Source of the DNA: CAYWRO01 sp964460345
GTDB lineage: Bacteria; Planctomycetota; Phycisphaerae; Phycisphaerales; UBA1924
Length of the DNA stretch: 64,000 nt
Direction: 5' to 3'
Assembly (NCBI GenBank): GCA_964460345.1
Contig: CAYWRO010000010.1
Location: 3,518 to 67,517, forward strand
Shown piece by piece: positions 1 to 7,491 of this stretch. A model generated the notes under the pieces. The model was not told where the DNA came from. It saw nothing but the letters and a program-made list of their open reading frames with translations, and made no database searches. Numbering within the stretch: position 1 is the first letter of the stretch; every line of letters starts with the position of its first letter. Position numbers and translations under genes: made by a program.

Positions 1-568
1 TCGATGGATCGCGGGCCGAGGCGCGGAAGCTCCCCAGCGCGATCCCCGGCAACAGGCGCACCATTCGCTCGCGCCGAATCCCGAGCGCGGCGAGCGACTG
101 CATGTACTCTTCGCTCCGCGAGAAGATCCGCGCGAAGCGGCCGTAGACGAACCGCATGAAGCCGCGCGTGATCGCCGTGTAGGTCGGGTCGCCGAAGAGA
201 TGGTCGATGTACGCGGGGAAGTCCGTGTGATAGACCCCGGCCACCGGGCAGCCAAGCCGCCGCGCGGCCAGCAGACCGGCAAGCCCGACCGGCCCCGGCG
301 TCGAGATGTGAATGACATCCGGCCGGAATGCCGCCGCCACTCGAAGCAGCGCCCGCGCCGGCGGTACGGCCAGTTGCAACGTTTCGTACCCCGGCATCGC
401 ACCGGCCAGCAGCGGCCTGACGTTGACGATGTGCGGCCGGTCCGGCGGGATCAGCCGCGTCGACGTGGCGATCAACAACTCGCGACCTGCGGCTGCGGCC
501 TGCTCGCCCATATCTCGGATAAAGCGGGAGACGCCGTTGACGTCGGCGAGCGTGTCGGTGAAGAGCAT
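1..568 (-). CDS. Glycosyltransferase family 4 protein, N-terminal part
   Basis: The reverse strand reads openly from about 655 to the window edge. It gives an N-terminal GT-B domain of the type found in glycan or glycolipid mannosyl- and glucosyltransferases: LFTDTLADVNGVSRF at the N-terminus, then DVIHISTPGPVGLAG, then GVYHTDFPAYI, followed by the linker MRFVYGRFARIFSRSEEY. These are the usual acceptor-side motifs of family 4 enzymes. The nucleotide-sugar-binding C-terminal half lies outside the window. The first ATG (568) falls within the first beta strand, so the true start may be an upstream TTG at 655 or 634. It would act at the cytoplasmic face of the membrane; donor and acceptor cannot be told. 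Confidence 0.8.
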   Translation of the reverse strand, partial: MLFTDTLADVNGVSRFIRDMGEQAAAAGRELLIATSTRLIPPDRPHIVNVRPLLAGAMPGYETLQLAVPPARALLRVAAAFRPDVIHISTPGPVGLAGLLAARRLGCPVAGVYHTDFPAYIDHLFGDPTYTAITRGFMRFVYGRFARIFSRSEEYMQSLAALGIRRERMVRLLPGIALGSFRASARDPS

Positions 569-696
569 GAGGCGGAGCGAATCCGCCCGCAGCGCATCGG
601 CGTCGACCGAAGGCGACTGTGCCCCGGCCCTCAAGCCCGTTTCAGCGCTGACCAAGGGAATCTTCCGCGGCCCCCGTGAACCGGGGTGGAGGAAAG

Positions 697-770
697 TGGG
701 CGATACAGGACTCGAACCTGTGACCTTCTGCGTGTCATGCAGACGCGCTAGCCAACTGCGCCAATCGCCC
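697..770 (-). tRNA. tRNA-Val (GAC)
   Basis: A 74-nt cloverleaf on the minus strand. The 7-bp acceptor stem is GGGCGAT/ATCGCCC, the D-stem GCGC/GCGC, and the anticodon stem TCTGC/GCAGA closes the loop ATGACAC, giving anticodon GAC. The T-arm is ACAGG TTCGAGT CCTGT. The discriminator base is A and no CCA is encoded. Calling the loop one base out of register would suggest a CAT anticodon, but that breaks the 5-bp stem. Confidence 0.93.
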
Positions 771-891
771 GGAAAGCCCGCACGCACGCGGCGGGCGGGT
801 CAGCATTATAGACCTGTGTGCGGCGGCGGAAAGCCCGGCGGGAGGAAATCACCGGCCGGGCCCGCGGCCGCGGGCTGTCAGAACCGCCCGA

Positions 892-1515
892 TCAGCGGTC
901 GACGATCACAATCTCGACGCGGCGGCTGTCCTTCTTGGTCGCCTTGGGGTTCGCGGAGCCGAAGCCGGCGAAGTAGATCCGGTCGGCCGGGATTCCCTTG
1001 CTGGCCAGGTACTGCTCGACGGCCATGGCCCGCTCGCCGCTGAGGCGCTCGTTGGTCTTCCAGTTGCTCTTCTTGATCGGATCGGAATCGGTGTACCCCT
1101 CGACGCGGATGACCTTGCCGGGGTAGCGGCTCTGGATGACGCTGGCGATCTGATCCAGCGAGCGCTTGGACGTGGCCTTGAGCGTCGCCTGGCCGGAGTC
1201 GAAGAGGACGTCCCCCGCGACGCCGACGATGAGCTCGCCCGCGCCGGCGGTCACGCCCGTGACGCCGCTGATCCCTTCAAAGCCGGTGTTGCCGCGCTGG
1301 CGGCCGGCATCATTGAGTTGGCTCTCCAACGCTGCCCGCTCGCTCTCCAGCGAGCCGAGAGCGGCCTCGTACTGGGCCGTCTTGGAGCGAAGTTCGGCGT
1401 TCTCCGCCGTAAGCCGCTCGTTCTCGGCCTTCATGCCGTTTGAGCAGCCGCCGAGCGTTGCCGCCGCGATGGCGCCGACCACCAGAACACCCATCTTCCG
1501 CACGCGTCCATCCAT
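892..1515 (-). CDS. OmpA-family peptidoglycan-associated lipoprotein
   Basis: A 207-residue lipoprotein. The signal peptide ends in the lipobox LGGC, with Cys24 as the lipidated residue. Residues of about 28-72 are a Glu/Ala/Leu-rich coiled coil (KAENERLTAENAELRSK). The rest is an OmpA C-terminal domain with FDSGQATL, the GYTDSDP loop and NERLSGERA, which carry the Asp and Arg that bind diaminopimelate in this family. It should tether the outer membrane to peptidoglycan. ATG 1515 is preferred over the adjacent GTG 1518 because GGAGG then lies 7 nt upstream. It is monocistronic as far as can be seen, 135 nt downstream of the prepilin peptidase. Pal and MotB-like stators share the domain, but there is no Tol cluster here. 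Confidence 0.88.
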   Translation of the reverse strand: MDGRVRKMGVLVVGAIAAATLGGCSNGMKAENERLTAENAELRSKTAQYEAALGSLESERAALESQLNDAGRQRGNTGFEGISGVTGVTAGAGELIVGVAGDVLFDSGQATLKATSKRSLDQIASVIQSRYPGKVIRVEGYTDSDPIKKSNWKTNERLSGERAMAVEQYLASKGIPADRIYFAGFGSANPKATKKDSRRVEIVIVDR

Positions 1516-1650
1516 CACCGCACCTCCGTGCTGTCAGTCCAACGCAAAAACCCGCGCATCCCAGCGCGAACGCCAAACGCTACCAGAATCGGCCATCGTG
1601 TCAACCTGTCAACAGAAACAGACTGGGACACTGCCGCCTTCTCCAACCTT

Positions 1651-3291
1651 TCAAGGGATATTGACAGGCATCGCGAACATTCTTCCCAGCCCCCATTCGA
1701 CCAGCGGCTTGCACAGCACCACGAGGATCGTTGCCACGGCCAGGTACGGCCCGTACGGCATCGCGCGCGACAACCGCCCGCTGGCGATGTTGCTGACGAT
1801 CACCCAGAAGATCCCGACGAACGCCGCGGCGAAGAACGCCACCGTGGCATCGATCCACCCCAGGCACGCCCCGACCGCGGCCATCAGGTGGACGTCCCCC
1901 AGCCCCATCGCCTCCTTGCCGAAGGCGATCGACCCGAAGATGCGCACGCCCCAGACGACCGCCCCGCCGATCAGGTAGCCAAGCAGCACACCGCCCAGCA
2001 CCTTCAGCACCAACGGCGGCTCCCCGCCGGCCACGCCCCACCCCTGCTTGGTCGCCAGCCACGCCAGCCCCATGGCCCCGGCCCACCCCAGCACCGCCGC
2101 GGGCGCGAGGAACGCCATCTCCCGCACCATCTCCCGCCGCGCGTGGGGGTACTGGATCCACATCTCCGCCCCGCCTTCCGGCTCCCCCTTGCTGGCCTCC
2201 TCCGCCGCCGGGGAACGGCCGCGGTTGAGGATGCGCGTCAGGATCGCCCCGAGGATCGGCCCACCCACCACGCCCGCGGCGATCGAGTACCACAGCGGCC
2301 ATCCCACAGCCGGGGCGATCAACGCCACAATGGTCGTAAGGCCCACGACCGAGCCGAGGACCAACGCGGTTGTCAGCAGCACCCCGCCGCGCGGCTCTTC
2401 GCCCTCTGTTGCCTGCCCCTCGCCCTCGCCTTCATCCGGTTCGCCGCCCGCCGGGGCCTTGCGCTGCGCCTTCATCTCCGCCAGCGCCTGCTTCTCCCAT
2501 GCTTCGTAGTCGAGGAAGCTTCGCTTGATCACGCCGGTCCGGATCAGCAGCAGGCCGAGCCCCAGCCCCGCAACGCCTCCGAGGCCCGCCCCGACTCCCC
2601 ACCACGAGCGCGCGTTGGCGATCGCCCAGTCCCAGGCGTACCCATCCGCGCCCGCCACCTCGGCCGTGTACCGCCATCCTCCTCCCTGCCCCTGCCACTG
2701 CATCCACGCCGCGTGCCCCACGTGGAAGACCACGCCGACGACCGTCGCGAACCAGGGAATCGCCAGGGGGATCGTGAATGTCTTCGCATCCACCAGCGTC
2801 ATCGCCACCAGCGAGCCGACCAGCACGAGAAGCACGACGAACTCCGGCCACGTCGCGCCAAGCCCGTTCCTCGCCCACTCCGGCCGGATGCTCGCCCAGT
2901 CCACCCCGAGCCACATCGCCCGTCCATCAGCCCCGAGCCACCCGAACGCCTCGATCCCGTACCACAGGATGAAGAACGCCAGGAACAGGCACGCGACGAG
3001 CAACTCCACGAGCGGGTACTCCGGGCTGATCCGACTCTTGCAGTACCGGCACCGTCCGCGCAGGAAGATCCAGCCGAAGATCGGGATGTTGTCCTTCCAC
3101 GACAGCTTCGTCTCGCACTTCGGGCAGCGGCTGGCGGGAAAGATCACATCCAGCCCGAGCGGCATGCGGTAGACCAGCACGTTGGTCAGTGACCCCACGC
3201 ACGCGCCCACGGCGAAGAAAAAGAACGCCAGGGCGATCCACGGCATCATGGTCGTCAGGGTGTATCGCCACGGGGCCATCGCGAGGAGCAT
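1651..3291 (-). CDS. Type IV prepilin peptidase (A24) with large internal insertion
   Basis: A membrane aspartyl protease and N-methylase that cleaves prepilin leader peptides at the inner membrane. The N-terminal domain has the zinc-type cysteine pairs C56/C59 and C81/C84 (CPKC, CRYC). The first catalytic Asp is D168 in LVDAKTFTIP and the second is D466 in GLGD. At 546 aa it is about twice the usual length, because some 300 residues separate the two aspartates instead of roughly 60. The insert contains extra membrane segments and charged loops. It most likely processes the pseudopilins encoded at 52.5-56.8 kb, although it is not next to them. An alternative start is Met15 or Met16, which would shorten the N-terminus. 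Family assignment is firm; function with the insertion is inferred. Confidence 0.9.
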   Translation of the reverse strand: MLLAMAPWRYTLTTMMPWIALAFFFFAVGACVGSLTNVLVYRMPLGLDVIFPASRCPKCETKLSWKDNIPIFGWIFLRGRCRYCKSRISPEYPLVELLVACLFLAFFILWYGIEAFGWLGADGRAMWLGVDWASIRPEWARNGLGATWPEFVVLLVLVGSLVAMTLVDAKTFTIPLAIPWFATVVGVVFHVGHAAWMQWQGQGGGWRYTAEVAGADGYAWDWAIANARSWWGVGAGLGGVAGLGLGLLLIRTGVIKRSFLDYEAWEKQALAEMKAQRKAPAGGEPDEGEGEGQATEGEEPRGGVLLTTALVLGSVVGLTTIVALIAPAVGWPLWYSIAAGVVGGPILGAILTRILNRGRSPAAEEASKGEPEGGAEMWIQYPHARREMVREMAFLAPAAVLGWAGAMGLAWLATKQGWGVAGGEPPLVLKVLGGVLLGYLIGGAVVWGVRIFGSIAFGKEAMGLGDVHLMAAVGACLGWIDATVAFFAAAFVGIFWVIVSNIASGRLSRAMPYGPYLAVATILVVLCKPLVEWGLGRMFAMPVNIP

Positions 3292-3364
3292 GGGACCATT
3301 ATTCGGTCCTTCGGGGGCCCCTGCTCAAGCGCGGCTTTCGTCCACGCCTCCGCTACACTCGCCC

Positions 3365-4735
3365 ATGGCTCCGACGCCGCCGGATTCCGGCTCGAAATCC
3401 TCCTCTCTGCGCTTCGGCGCGGGGCTCAGCGGTCACCTTGACCCCGCGATCGCCGCCGAGCAGGCGTGCGAGCAGGCGCTGACCCAGCTTGGCGACCGCG
3501 CGGACGCCGTGGACCTGGCCTTTCTCTTCATTGCCGACCGCCACGGGGCGAGCGCCCAGCCGATCGCCGAGCGTGTCCGCCGCGGGCTGGGGCTGGGAGG
3601 GGGGGCCGGGTGCCTCATTGGCGTGACGGCGTGCGGCGTCGCGGGGGGCGAGGCGGAACTCGAGGACACGCCCGGCGTCTCGATCCTCGCCGCTTCTCTT
3701 CCGGGCGTNNNNNNNNNNNNNNNNNNNNNNNNNNNNNNNNNNNNNNNNNNNNNNNNNNNNNNNNNNNNNNNNNNNNNNNNNNNNNNNNNNNNNNNNNNNN
3801 NNNNNNNNTTCAGCGTGCCGATGGGCGCGCTGCTGTCGAGCCTTTCGAAGGCGGCCAGGCTGCGGGGAAGCGCCGCAGGTCAAGGCGCCGTTGCTGCGCC
3901 AATCCTCGGCGGCATGGCCTCTCTCGGCCGCCGGCCCGACACCAACGTCTTCATCCTCAACGATGAGCTTTCCATCAACGGCGGCGTCGGCGTCTCTCTC
4001 TCCGGCGCGATCGACGTCGCCGCGGTCGTCAGCCAGGGGTGCCGGCCGATCGGGACGCCGCTTGTCGTGACGGCGTGCAGGAAGCAGCTTCTGCATGGGC
4101 TTGCGGGGCGGCCGGCGCTGGAGGTGCTCGCGGAGATCGTTTCATCGCTGAATGAGCACGAGCGCGAGCTGCTGCGGACGCGCGGGCTCTTCCTCGGCCG
4201 CGCGGTCAACGAGTACAAGGAGCGCTTCGGCCGCGGCGACTTCCTCATCCGCAACGTCATCGGCATCGACAAGCGCGCTGCGCTCAATGCGTTCGGCGGC
4301 GACGATGTGGAAGGGGAGGAAGGTGTCAGCAGCGGCGGGGCGCGGGGGGGAGGGAAAGGCGTCGGGGGGGCGATCGCCGTGGCGGAGCTCTTGCGCATCG
4401 GCCAGACGGTGCAGTTCCACGTGCGCGATGAGCAGACGGCCGATGAGGACCTGGCCCTGCTGCTGGACGGGCAGAAGCTCTACGACCCGCCCGCGGGGGC
4501 GCTTCTCTTTACGTGCAACGGCCGCGGCAGGGAACTCTTCGGCGAGCCGCACCACGACGCCCGCGCCATCGCGCGGGCTTTCTCGCCGACTGCCGGTTCC
4601 ATGCCCTCCGAAGCGCGGGCGCCTTCACTGCCGCTCGCCGGGTTCTTCGCCGCCGGAGAGATCGGCCCGATCGGGGACGATGTCTTCGTCCACGGCCAGA
4701 CCGCGTGCATCGCCCTCTTCCGCGAGCTTCGCTAA
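3365..4735 (+). CDS. FIST domain-containing protein (contains assembly gap)
   Basis: About 456 residues in the present assembly. Residues before the gap (FGAGLSGHLDPAIAAEQACEQ, then DLAFLFIADRHG and GCLIGVTACGVAGG) are the FIST N domain. After the gap come the rest of FIST N and a FIST C domain ending in GFFAAGEIGPIGDDVFVHGQ, a strongly conserved finish. FIST proteins are cytoplasmic ligand sensors, proposed to bind small molecules such as amino acids, and often work with signalling proteins. No partner is adjacent here. The ATG at 3365 is the first in frame that leaves a FIST-like N-terminus. It is divergent from the prepilin peptidase and converges with the next gene, overlapping it by 4 nt. 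The 100-N gap means the true length is unknown. Confidence 0.82.
   Translation: MAPTPPDSGSKSSSLRFGAGLSGHLDPAIAAEQACEQALTQLGDRADAVDLAFLFIADRHGASAQPIAERVRRGLGLGGGAGCLIGVTACGVAGGEAELEDTPGVSILAASLPGXXXXXXXXXXXXXXXXXXXXXXXXXXXXXXXXXXFSVPMGALLSSLSKAARLRGSAAGQGAVAAPILGGMASLGRRPDTNVFILNDELSINGGVGVSLSGAIDVAAVVSQGCRPIGTPLVVTACRKQLLHGLAGRPALEVLAEIVSSLNEHERELLRTRGLFLGRAVNEYKERFGRGDFLIRNVIGIDKRAALNAFGGDDVEGEEGVSSGGARGGGKGVGGAIAVAELLRIGQTVQFHVRDEQTADEDLALLLDGQKLYDPPAGALLFTCNGRGRELFGEPHHDARAIARAFSPTAGSMPSEARAPSLPLAGFFAAGEIGPIGDDVFVHGQTACIALFRELR
3709..3808. other. Assembly gap, 100 N
   Basis: A run of exactly 100 N, the usual placeholder for unknown length, inside the FIST gene. Both flanks encode FIST sequence in the same frame, so the join is plausible but its length is not known. 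Confidence 0.99.
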
Positions 4736-5355
4736 GGGCAGGCCCTCCCAGCCGAAGCAGGGAACCAGCAGTCCAAAAACGCCAGCAGGTCGAAGACGTC
4801 GACGCCCCCCGCGCCGTCCAGTTCCGCCGCGGCGTCGGCGGCGAACCACAGGTCCAGGTACGCCAGCAGGTCGAAGACATCGACGCCGGGCGTGCCGTCG
4901 CGTTCGCACGGGCACACGGGGGGAGCCGGGTCGTGCACGCCGCTGACGAAGAGGTCGTACGTATTCGAATCGGAGAGGAAGTCGACGAACTGCACGTGCA
5001 GGTAGTAGTTGTCGTCGAAGCCGGTGTGCGTGAGGATGATCGTCTCGAAGTTGCTCTCGGTCGCGCTGAAGCGCTCCAGCGCGCCGCCGCACTCATCGTA
5101 CAGCCAGATGTCGATGTCGCCGAAGGCCCATTCGTGCTCGATCTCGACGATCACCTGCTGGCCGAACTGCGCGACGAGGTGGTACCAGTCCGTGTCGGTC
5201 AGGCTCACATCGAGGTTCGTGTGCAGCCCGTTGCCGATGCGGGCCGCCGCCGCGCACGAATCGTTCTCCTCAAAGGGGTCCGCCATCGCCGCCCCGCTCA
5301 CGGCCAGAGCTCCGCCCACCGCCGCGGCACACGCCAGTCTCAAGCCTCGCTGCAT
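4732..5355 (-). CDS. Secreted PPC-domain protein with GC-type dockerin tail
   Basis: A 207-residue exported protein. Residues 1-24 are a signal peptide (MQRGLRLACAAAVGGALAVS). Residues from about 25 (DPFEENDSCAAAARI) to 140 form a bacterial pre-peptidase C-terminal (PPC) beta-sandwich with TDTDWYHLV and DIDIWLYDECGG. The tail from about 150 carries two copies of VDVFDLLA(Y/F)LD..WF between cysteines, the GC-type dockerin seen on many secreted planctomycetal proteins and presumed to be a sorting or anchoring module. AAGGAGG precedes ATG 5355 with good spacing. A run of 15 G lies directly upstream of the ribosome-binding site. No catalytic domain is present, so it may be structural or a carbohydrate or surface binder. 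Confidence 0.85.
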   Translation of the reverse strand: MQRGLRLACAAAVGGALAVSGAAMADPFEENDSCAAAARIGNGLHTNLDVSLTDTDWYHLVAQFGQQVIVEIEHEWAFGDIDIWLYDECGGALERFSATESNFETIILTHTGFDDNYYLHVQFVDFLSDSNTYDLFVSGVHDPAPPVCPCERDGTPGVDVFDLLAYLDLWFAADAAAELDGAGGVDVFDLLAFLDCWFPASAGRACP

Positions 5356-5369
5356 CGCATCTCCTCCTT

Positions 5370-5393
5370 CCCCCCCCCCCCCCCGCCCCCCCC
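5370..5393 (-). promoter_or_regulatory. Homopolymeric G tract upstream of the PPC/dockerin gene
   Basis: On the minus strand, G8, C, G15 sits immediately before the ribosome-binding site of the gene starting at 5355. Homopolymers of this length slip readily during replication, and in this position would change promoter or leader spacing. A second, similar tract lies at 5534-5554 upstream of a near-copy of the same 5' region. Confidence 0.6.
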
Positions 5394-5404
5394 GCGCGCG
5401 CCGA

Positions 5405-5520
5405 TCACGACCCGCCCCACCCCCGCATCCGGCGCAGGCGCAATCCCGCGCCTGCGATCGCCACCGCGCTCGCGTCCGCGCGCGAGGGGNNNNNNNNNNC
5501 AGTCTCCACCCTCGCGTCAT
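5405..5520 (-). CDS. Ends of a probably collapsed PEP-CTERM-like secreted protein gene
   Basis: On the minus strand, ATG 5520 begins MTRGWRL, preceded by GGAGGGGATGCG and a poly-G run. This is a clear sister of the 5' end of the gene at 5355 (MQRGLRL). After the 10-N run, a different frame ending at 5405 reads ASAVAIAGAGLRLRRMRG, resembling the hydrophobic-plus-arginine finish of PEP-CTERM sorting signals. The simplest reading is that the start and the end of one gene lie either side of a gap much longer than 10 nt. The body of the protein is missing, so function is unknown. Confidence 0.3.
5490..5499. other. Assembly gap, 10 N
   Basis: Ten N between two G-rich tracts. The flanks read as the beginning and the end of a gene, so the true gap is probably larger. 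Confidence 0.95.
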
Positions 5521-5562
5521 CGCATCCCCTCCGTCCCCCCCCTCCCCCCCCCCCTCCCGCGA

Positions 5563-5644
5563 GCAAGCGTACCACAGCCCCCCGTGGCACAGGCCTCTGG
5601 CCTGTGACGCCTTCCCCCCGCGCGGGCGCGCAAGCGTACCACAG
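5563..5644. repeat. BIME-like palindrome P1 between 15-bp direct repeats
   Basis: The hairpin CACAGGCCTCTGGCCTGTG (5588-5606) with 5' flank GTGG and 3' flank ACG is identical over 29 nt to a second copy at 12961-12989. Here it is flanked by two exact copies of GCAAGCGTACCACAG (5563-5577 and 5630-5644). It belongs to the GGTGGCAC palindrome family found across this window. Confidence 0.85.
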
Positions 5645-5814
5645 GATCGGGTGCGGTGCTTGAGGCAGCGTGCGGCGGGGCGGCGACATGCGCTTGGCGC
5701 CTGCCTGATCCGGGGGATCCAGGGGCGCCACCCGCCACGGGATCCACAGCCGCTCTCGCGGAGCGCCAGGGCGACTTGAGGTCCAATAAGAGGGAAATTA
5801 ATTTTCTGTCAAGG

Positions 5815-6052
5815 CGATTTGAGATCATCTCAAACCGCTTTGACGCGACCGCAAACCGCTTTGACACGACCGCAAACCGCTTTGACGCGACCGCAAACCG
5901 CTTTGACACGACCGCAAAGCCCTTTGCGGAAACCTCAAAGCCGTTTGACAGGAGCACAAAGCGGTTTGACAACAGCGCAATGGCGTTTGACGGGAGCTCA
6001 AAGCGGTTGGACGGGACCGCAAAGCCCATTGCGCACACCTCGAAGCCCCAGC
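5815..6052. repeat. 21-bp-phased palindrome array A (core CAAANNNNTTTG)
   Basis: Eleven units start at 5831, 5852, 5873, 5894, 5915, 5936, 5957, 5978, 5999, 6020 and 6041, exactly 21 bp apart. The first four share CAAACCGCTTTG plus a 9-nt spacer. Later units drift in sequence (CAAAGCCCTTTG, CAAAGCGGTTTG, CAAAGCCCATTG) while keeping the inverted CAAA/TTTG arms at the same spacing. A longer palindrome, TTTGAGATCATCTCAAA, opens the array at about 5819. Both strands are open as heptapeptide repeats because 21 is a multiple of 3, but there is no ribosome-binding site or recognisable protein. The bases from 5645 to 5814 hold nothing I recognise. Confidence 0.85.
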
Positions 6053-6127
6053 GGTGGATCGTGAACGGCCGGGAGCCGCCCCAACCCCCTCTCACGGGGC
6101 CTCAGCGGGGCTGAACGTCCGATACGA

Positions 6128-6392
6128 CAGCAAAACGGTCATCGTCGAGCCGATTTACGAAGACCGTCGGAGCGATTTACGAAGCGCGTGAAGCGCTTCA
6201 CGCAAAGCAAAAAGCGCTTCACGCGGACCGAAAACGGCTTTACACGAACCGAAAAACGCTTCACGCAGACCCGAAAGCGCTTCACGAGGCGCAACAAGCG
6301 CTTCTGGAAGGCCGACAAGCCCTTCACCCAGCGCGTGAACCACTTTCAGCACGCCGTGAACCGCTTCCACCAAACCGAAAAGCCGTCCCCGC
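6128..6392. repeat. 21-bp-phased palindrome array B (core AAGCGCTT)
   Basis: Units of core AAGCGCTT start at 6191, 6212, 6233, 6254, 6275, 6296, 6317, 6338, 6359 and 6380, with weaker units at 6149 and 6170. All are exactly 21 bp apart. The first full unit is GTGAAGCGCTTCAC. The array is separated from array A by 75 bp of unpatterned sequence (6053-6127). Its core centre is 358 bp from that of array A, one base off a multiple of 21. Confidence 0.85.
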
Positions 6393-6432
6393 GCCCCACT
6401 GTGCCCCTCGACCACCGTCCCCTCTTCCCCCC

Positions 6433-6475
6433 TGTTCTCTCTTCTCTATTCTCTATTCTCTATTCTCTATTCACT
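6433..6475. repeat. Heptanucleotide microsatellite (TCTCTAT)
   Basis: Four exact TCTCTAT units with decayed flanks, ending just before the stop codon of the OppF-type gene. It is one of at least six period-7 tracts in the window. Confidence 0.85.
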
Positions 6476-6477
6476 CC

Positions 6478-7371
6478 CTACATCGCCCCGCCCTTGAAGA
6501 TGATCCGCTTCTTTTCCTTCCCCGGCCGCGGCGGCTCGGCGACCGGCACGGCCGAGAGGAGCGACTTCGTGTAGTCGTGCTCCGCGCTGCGGATAATGCG
6601 TTCGCGGTCGCCGCGTTCGACGATCTTGCCCTTGTACATGACGCAGATCTCGTCGCACATGTGCTCGATGACCGCCATGTCGTGGCTGATGAAGAGGTAG
6701 CTGAGGCCAAACTCATCCTGCAGGTCTTTGAGGAGATTCAGGATCGTCGCCTGGATGGAGACGTCCAGCGCGCTCGTCGGTTCATCGCACACGATGAACT
6801 TCGGTTCGAGCGCGAGCGCCCGCGCGATGCCGATGCGCTGGCGCTGGCCGCCGGAAAACTCGTGCGGGTAGCGGTCCGCCGCGGCCTTGGGCATGCCGCA
6901 GCGCACGAGCAGTTCTTCGACCTTGCCGCGGAGCTGGTCCTTGTCGGTCACGAGGCCGTGCACGAGCAGCGGCTCGCCGACGATCCCCCCGATGCGCATG
7001 CGCGGGTTGAGGGAGCCGGCGGGGTCCTGGAAGATGATCTGCATGTCGCGGCGCAGCGACTTGAGCGCCGCACCCCGCGCGGTGAAGACGTCGCGCCCCT
7101 CGAAGACGACCGAGCCCGACGTCGCGGGGATCAGGCGCAGAATCGTCCGCCCGACGGTGGTCTTGCCGCACCCGGATTCGCCCACGAGCCCGAGCGTCTG
7201 CCCGGTGGCGACGGTGAACGACACGCCGTCCACCGCGCGCACCCACCCGGTCGTCCGCTGCAGAAGCCCCGTGCGCACGGGGAAATGCGTGTTCAGGTCG
7301 CGGACCTCCAGGAGAGGTCGCCGGGCGGGCGTTTCAGCGGCCTTTGCGGGCTCAACGGTGGTCTGGGTCAT
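6478..7371 (-). CDS. ABC transporter ATP-binding protein, OppF/DppF type
   Basis: A 297-residue ATPase of the peptide/nickel importer class. It contains Walker A GESGCGKTT, the FSGGQRQRIGIARAL signature, Walker B VCDEPTSALD and the H-loop FISHDMAV, followed by a C-terminal extension that is typical of OppF but short. The start is placed at MTQTTVEP (7371); reading further upstream would translate the heptamer repeat. No OppA, B, C or D gene is adjacent, so this is an orphan subunit that would have to pair with permeases encoded elsewhere. It would sit on the cytoplasmic side and hydrolyse ATP to power uptake. Confidence 0.88.
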   Translation of the reverse strand: MTQTTVEPAKAAETPARRPLLEVRDLNTHFPVRTGLLQRTTGWVRAVDGVSFTVATGQTLGLVGESGCGKTTVGRTILRLIPATSGSVVFEGRDVFTARGAALKSLRRDMQIIFQDPAGSLNPRMRIGGIVGEPLLVHGLVTDKDQLRGKVEELLVRCGMPKAAADRYPHEFSGGQRQRIGIARALALEPKFIVCDEPTSALDVSIQATILNLLKDLQDEFGLSYLFISHDMAVIEHMCDEICVMYKGKIVERGDRERIIRSAEHDYTKSLLSAVPVAEPPRPGKEKKRIIFKGGAM

Positions 7372-7396
7372 GGGGGCAAGTGTAGGGAGGGTCGGA

Positions 7397-7491
7397 GTGC
7401 ACAGTGCAGAGTGCACAGTGAAGAGCGGGCAGCCATGGTCGGGCGCACGGTCCTTCCACTCTGCACTGTGCACTCTTCACTCTGCACTGTT
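7397..7491. repeat. Inverted pair of heptamer tracts between SCO and OppF genes
   Basis: GTGCACA/GTGCAGA units (7397-7424) and their inverted counterparts (7458-7491) could pair into a long hairpin. The second tract supplies the last codons and stop of the SCO gene (7477). Confidence 0.75.

Noticed and set aside
697..770. tRNA-Met or tRNA-Asp reading of this tRNA
   Set aside because: Placing CAT or GTC at the anticodon would need a shifted loop and loses the 5-bp stem TCTGC/GCAGA; the proper loop gives GAC (Val).
1528..3192. Long plus-strand open frame of 554 codons opposite the prepilin peptidase
   Set aside because: It is Pro/Arg/His-rich with no domain and lies exactly antisense to a gene with clear motifs; long shadow frames are expected at this GC content.
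5656..6114. Heptapeptide-repeat protein (FDTTANR units), readable on both strands
   Set aside because: The frame exists because the DNA repeats every 21 bp; there is no ribosome-binding site, the opposite strand is equally open, and what is conserved is the DNA palindrome.
5815..6392. CRISPR array
   Set aside because: There are no unique spacers of about 30 nt, the period is 21 bp with palindromic cores, and there are no cas genes nearby.
6188..6574. KRFTQTR-type repeat protein over array B
   Set aside because: Same reasons as for array A; in addition it runs into the 3' end of the opposing OppF gene.
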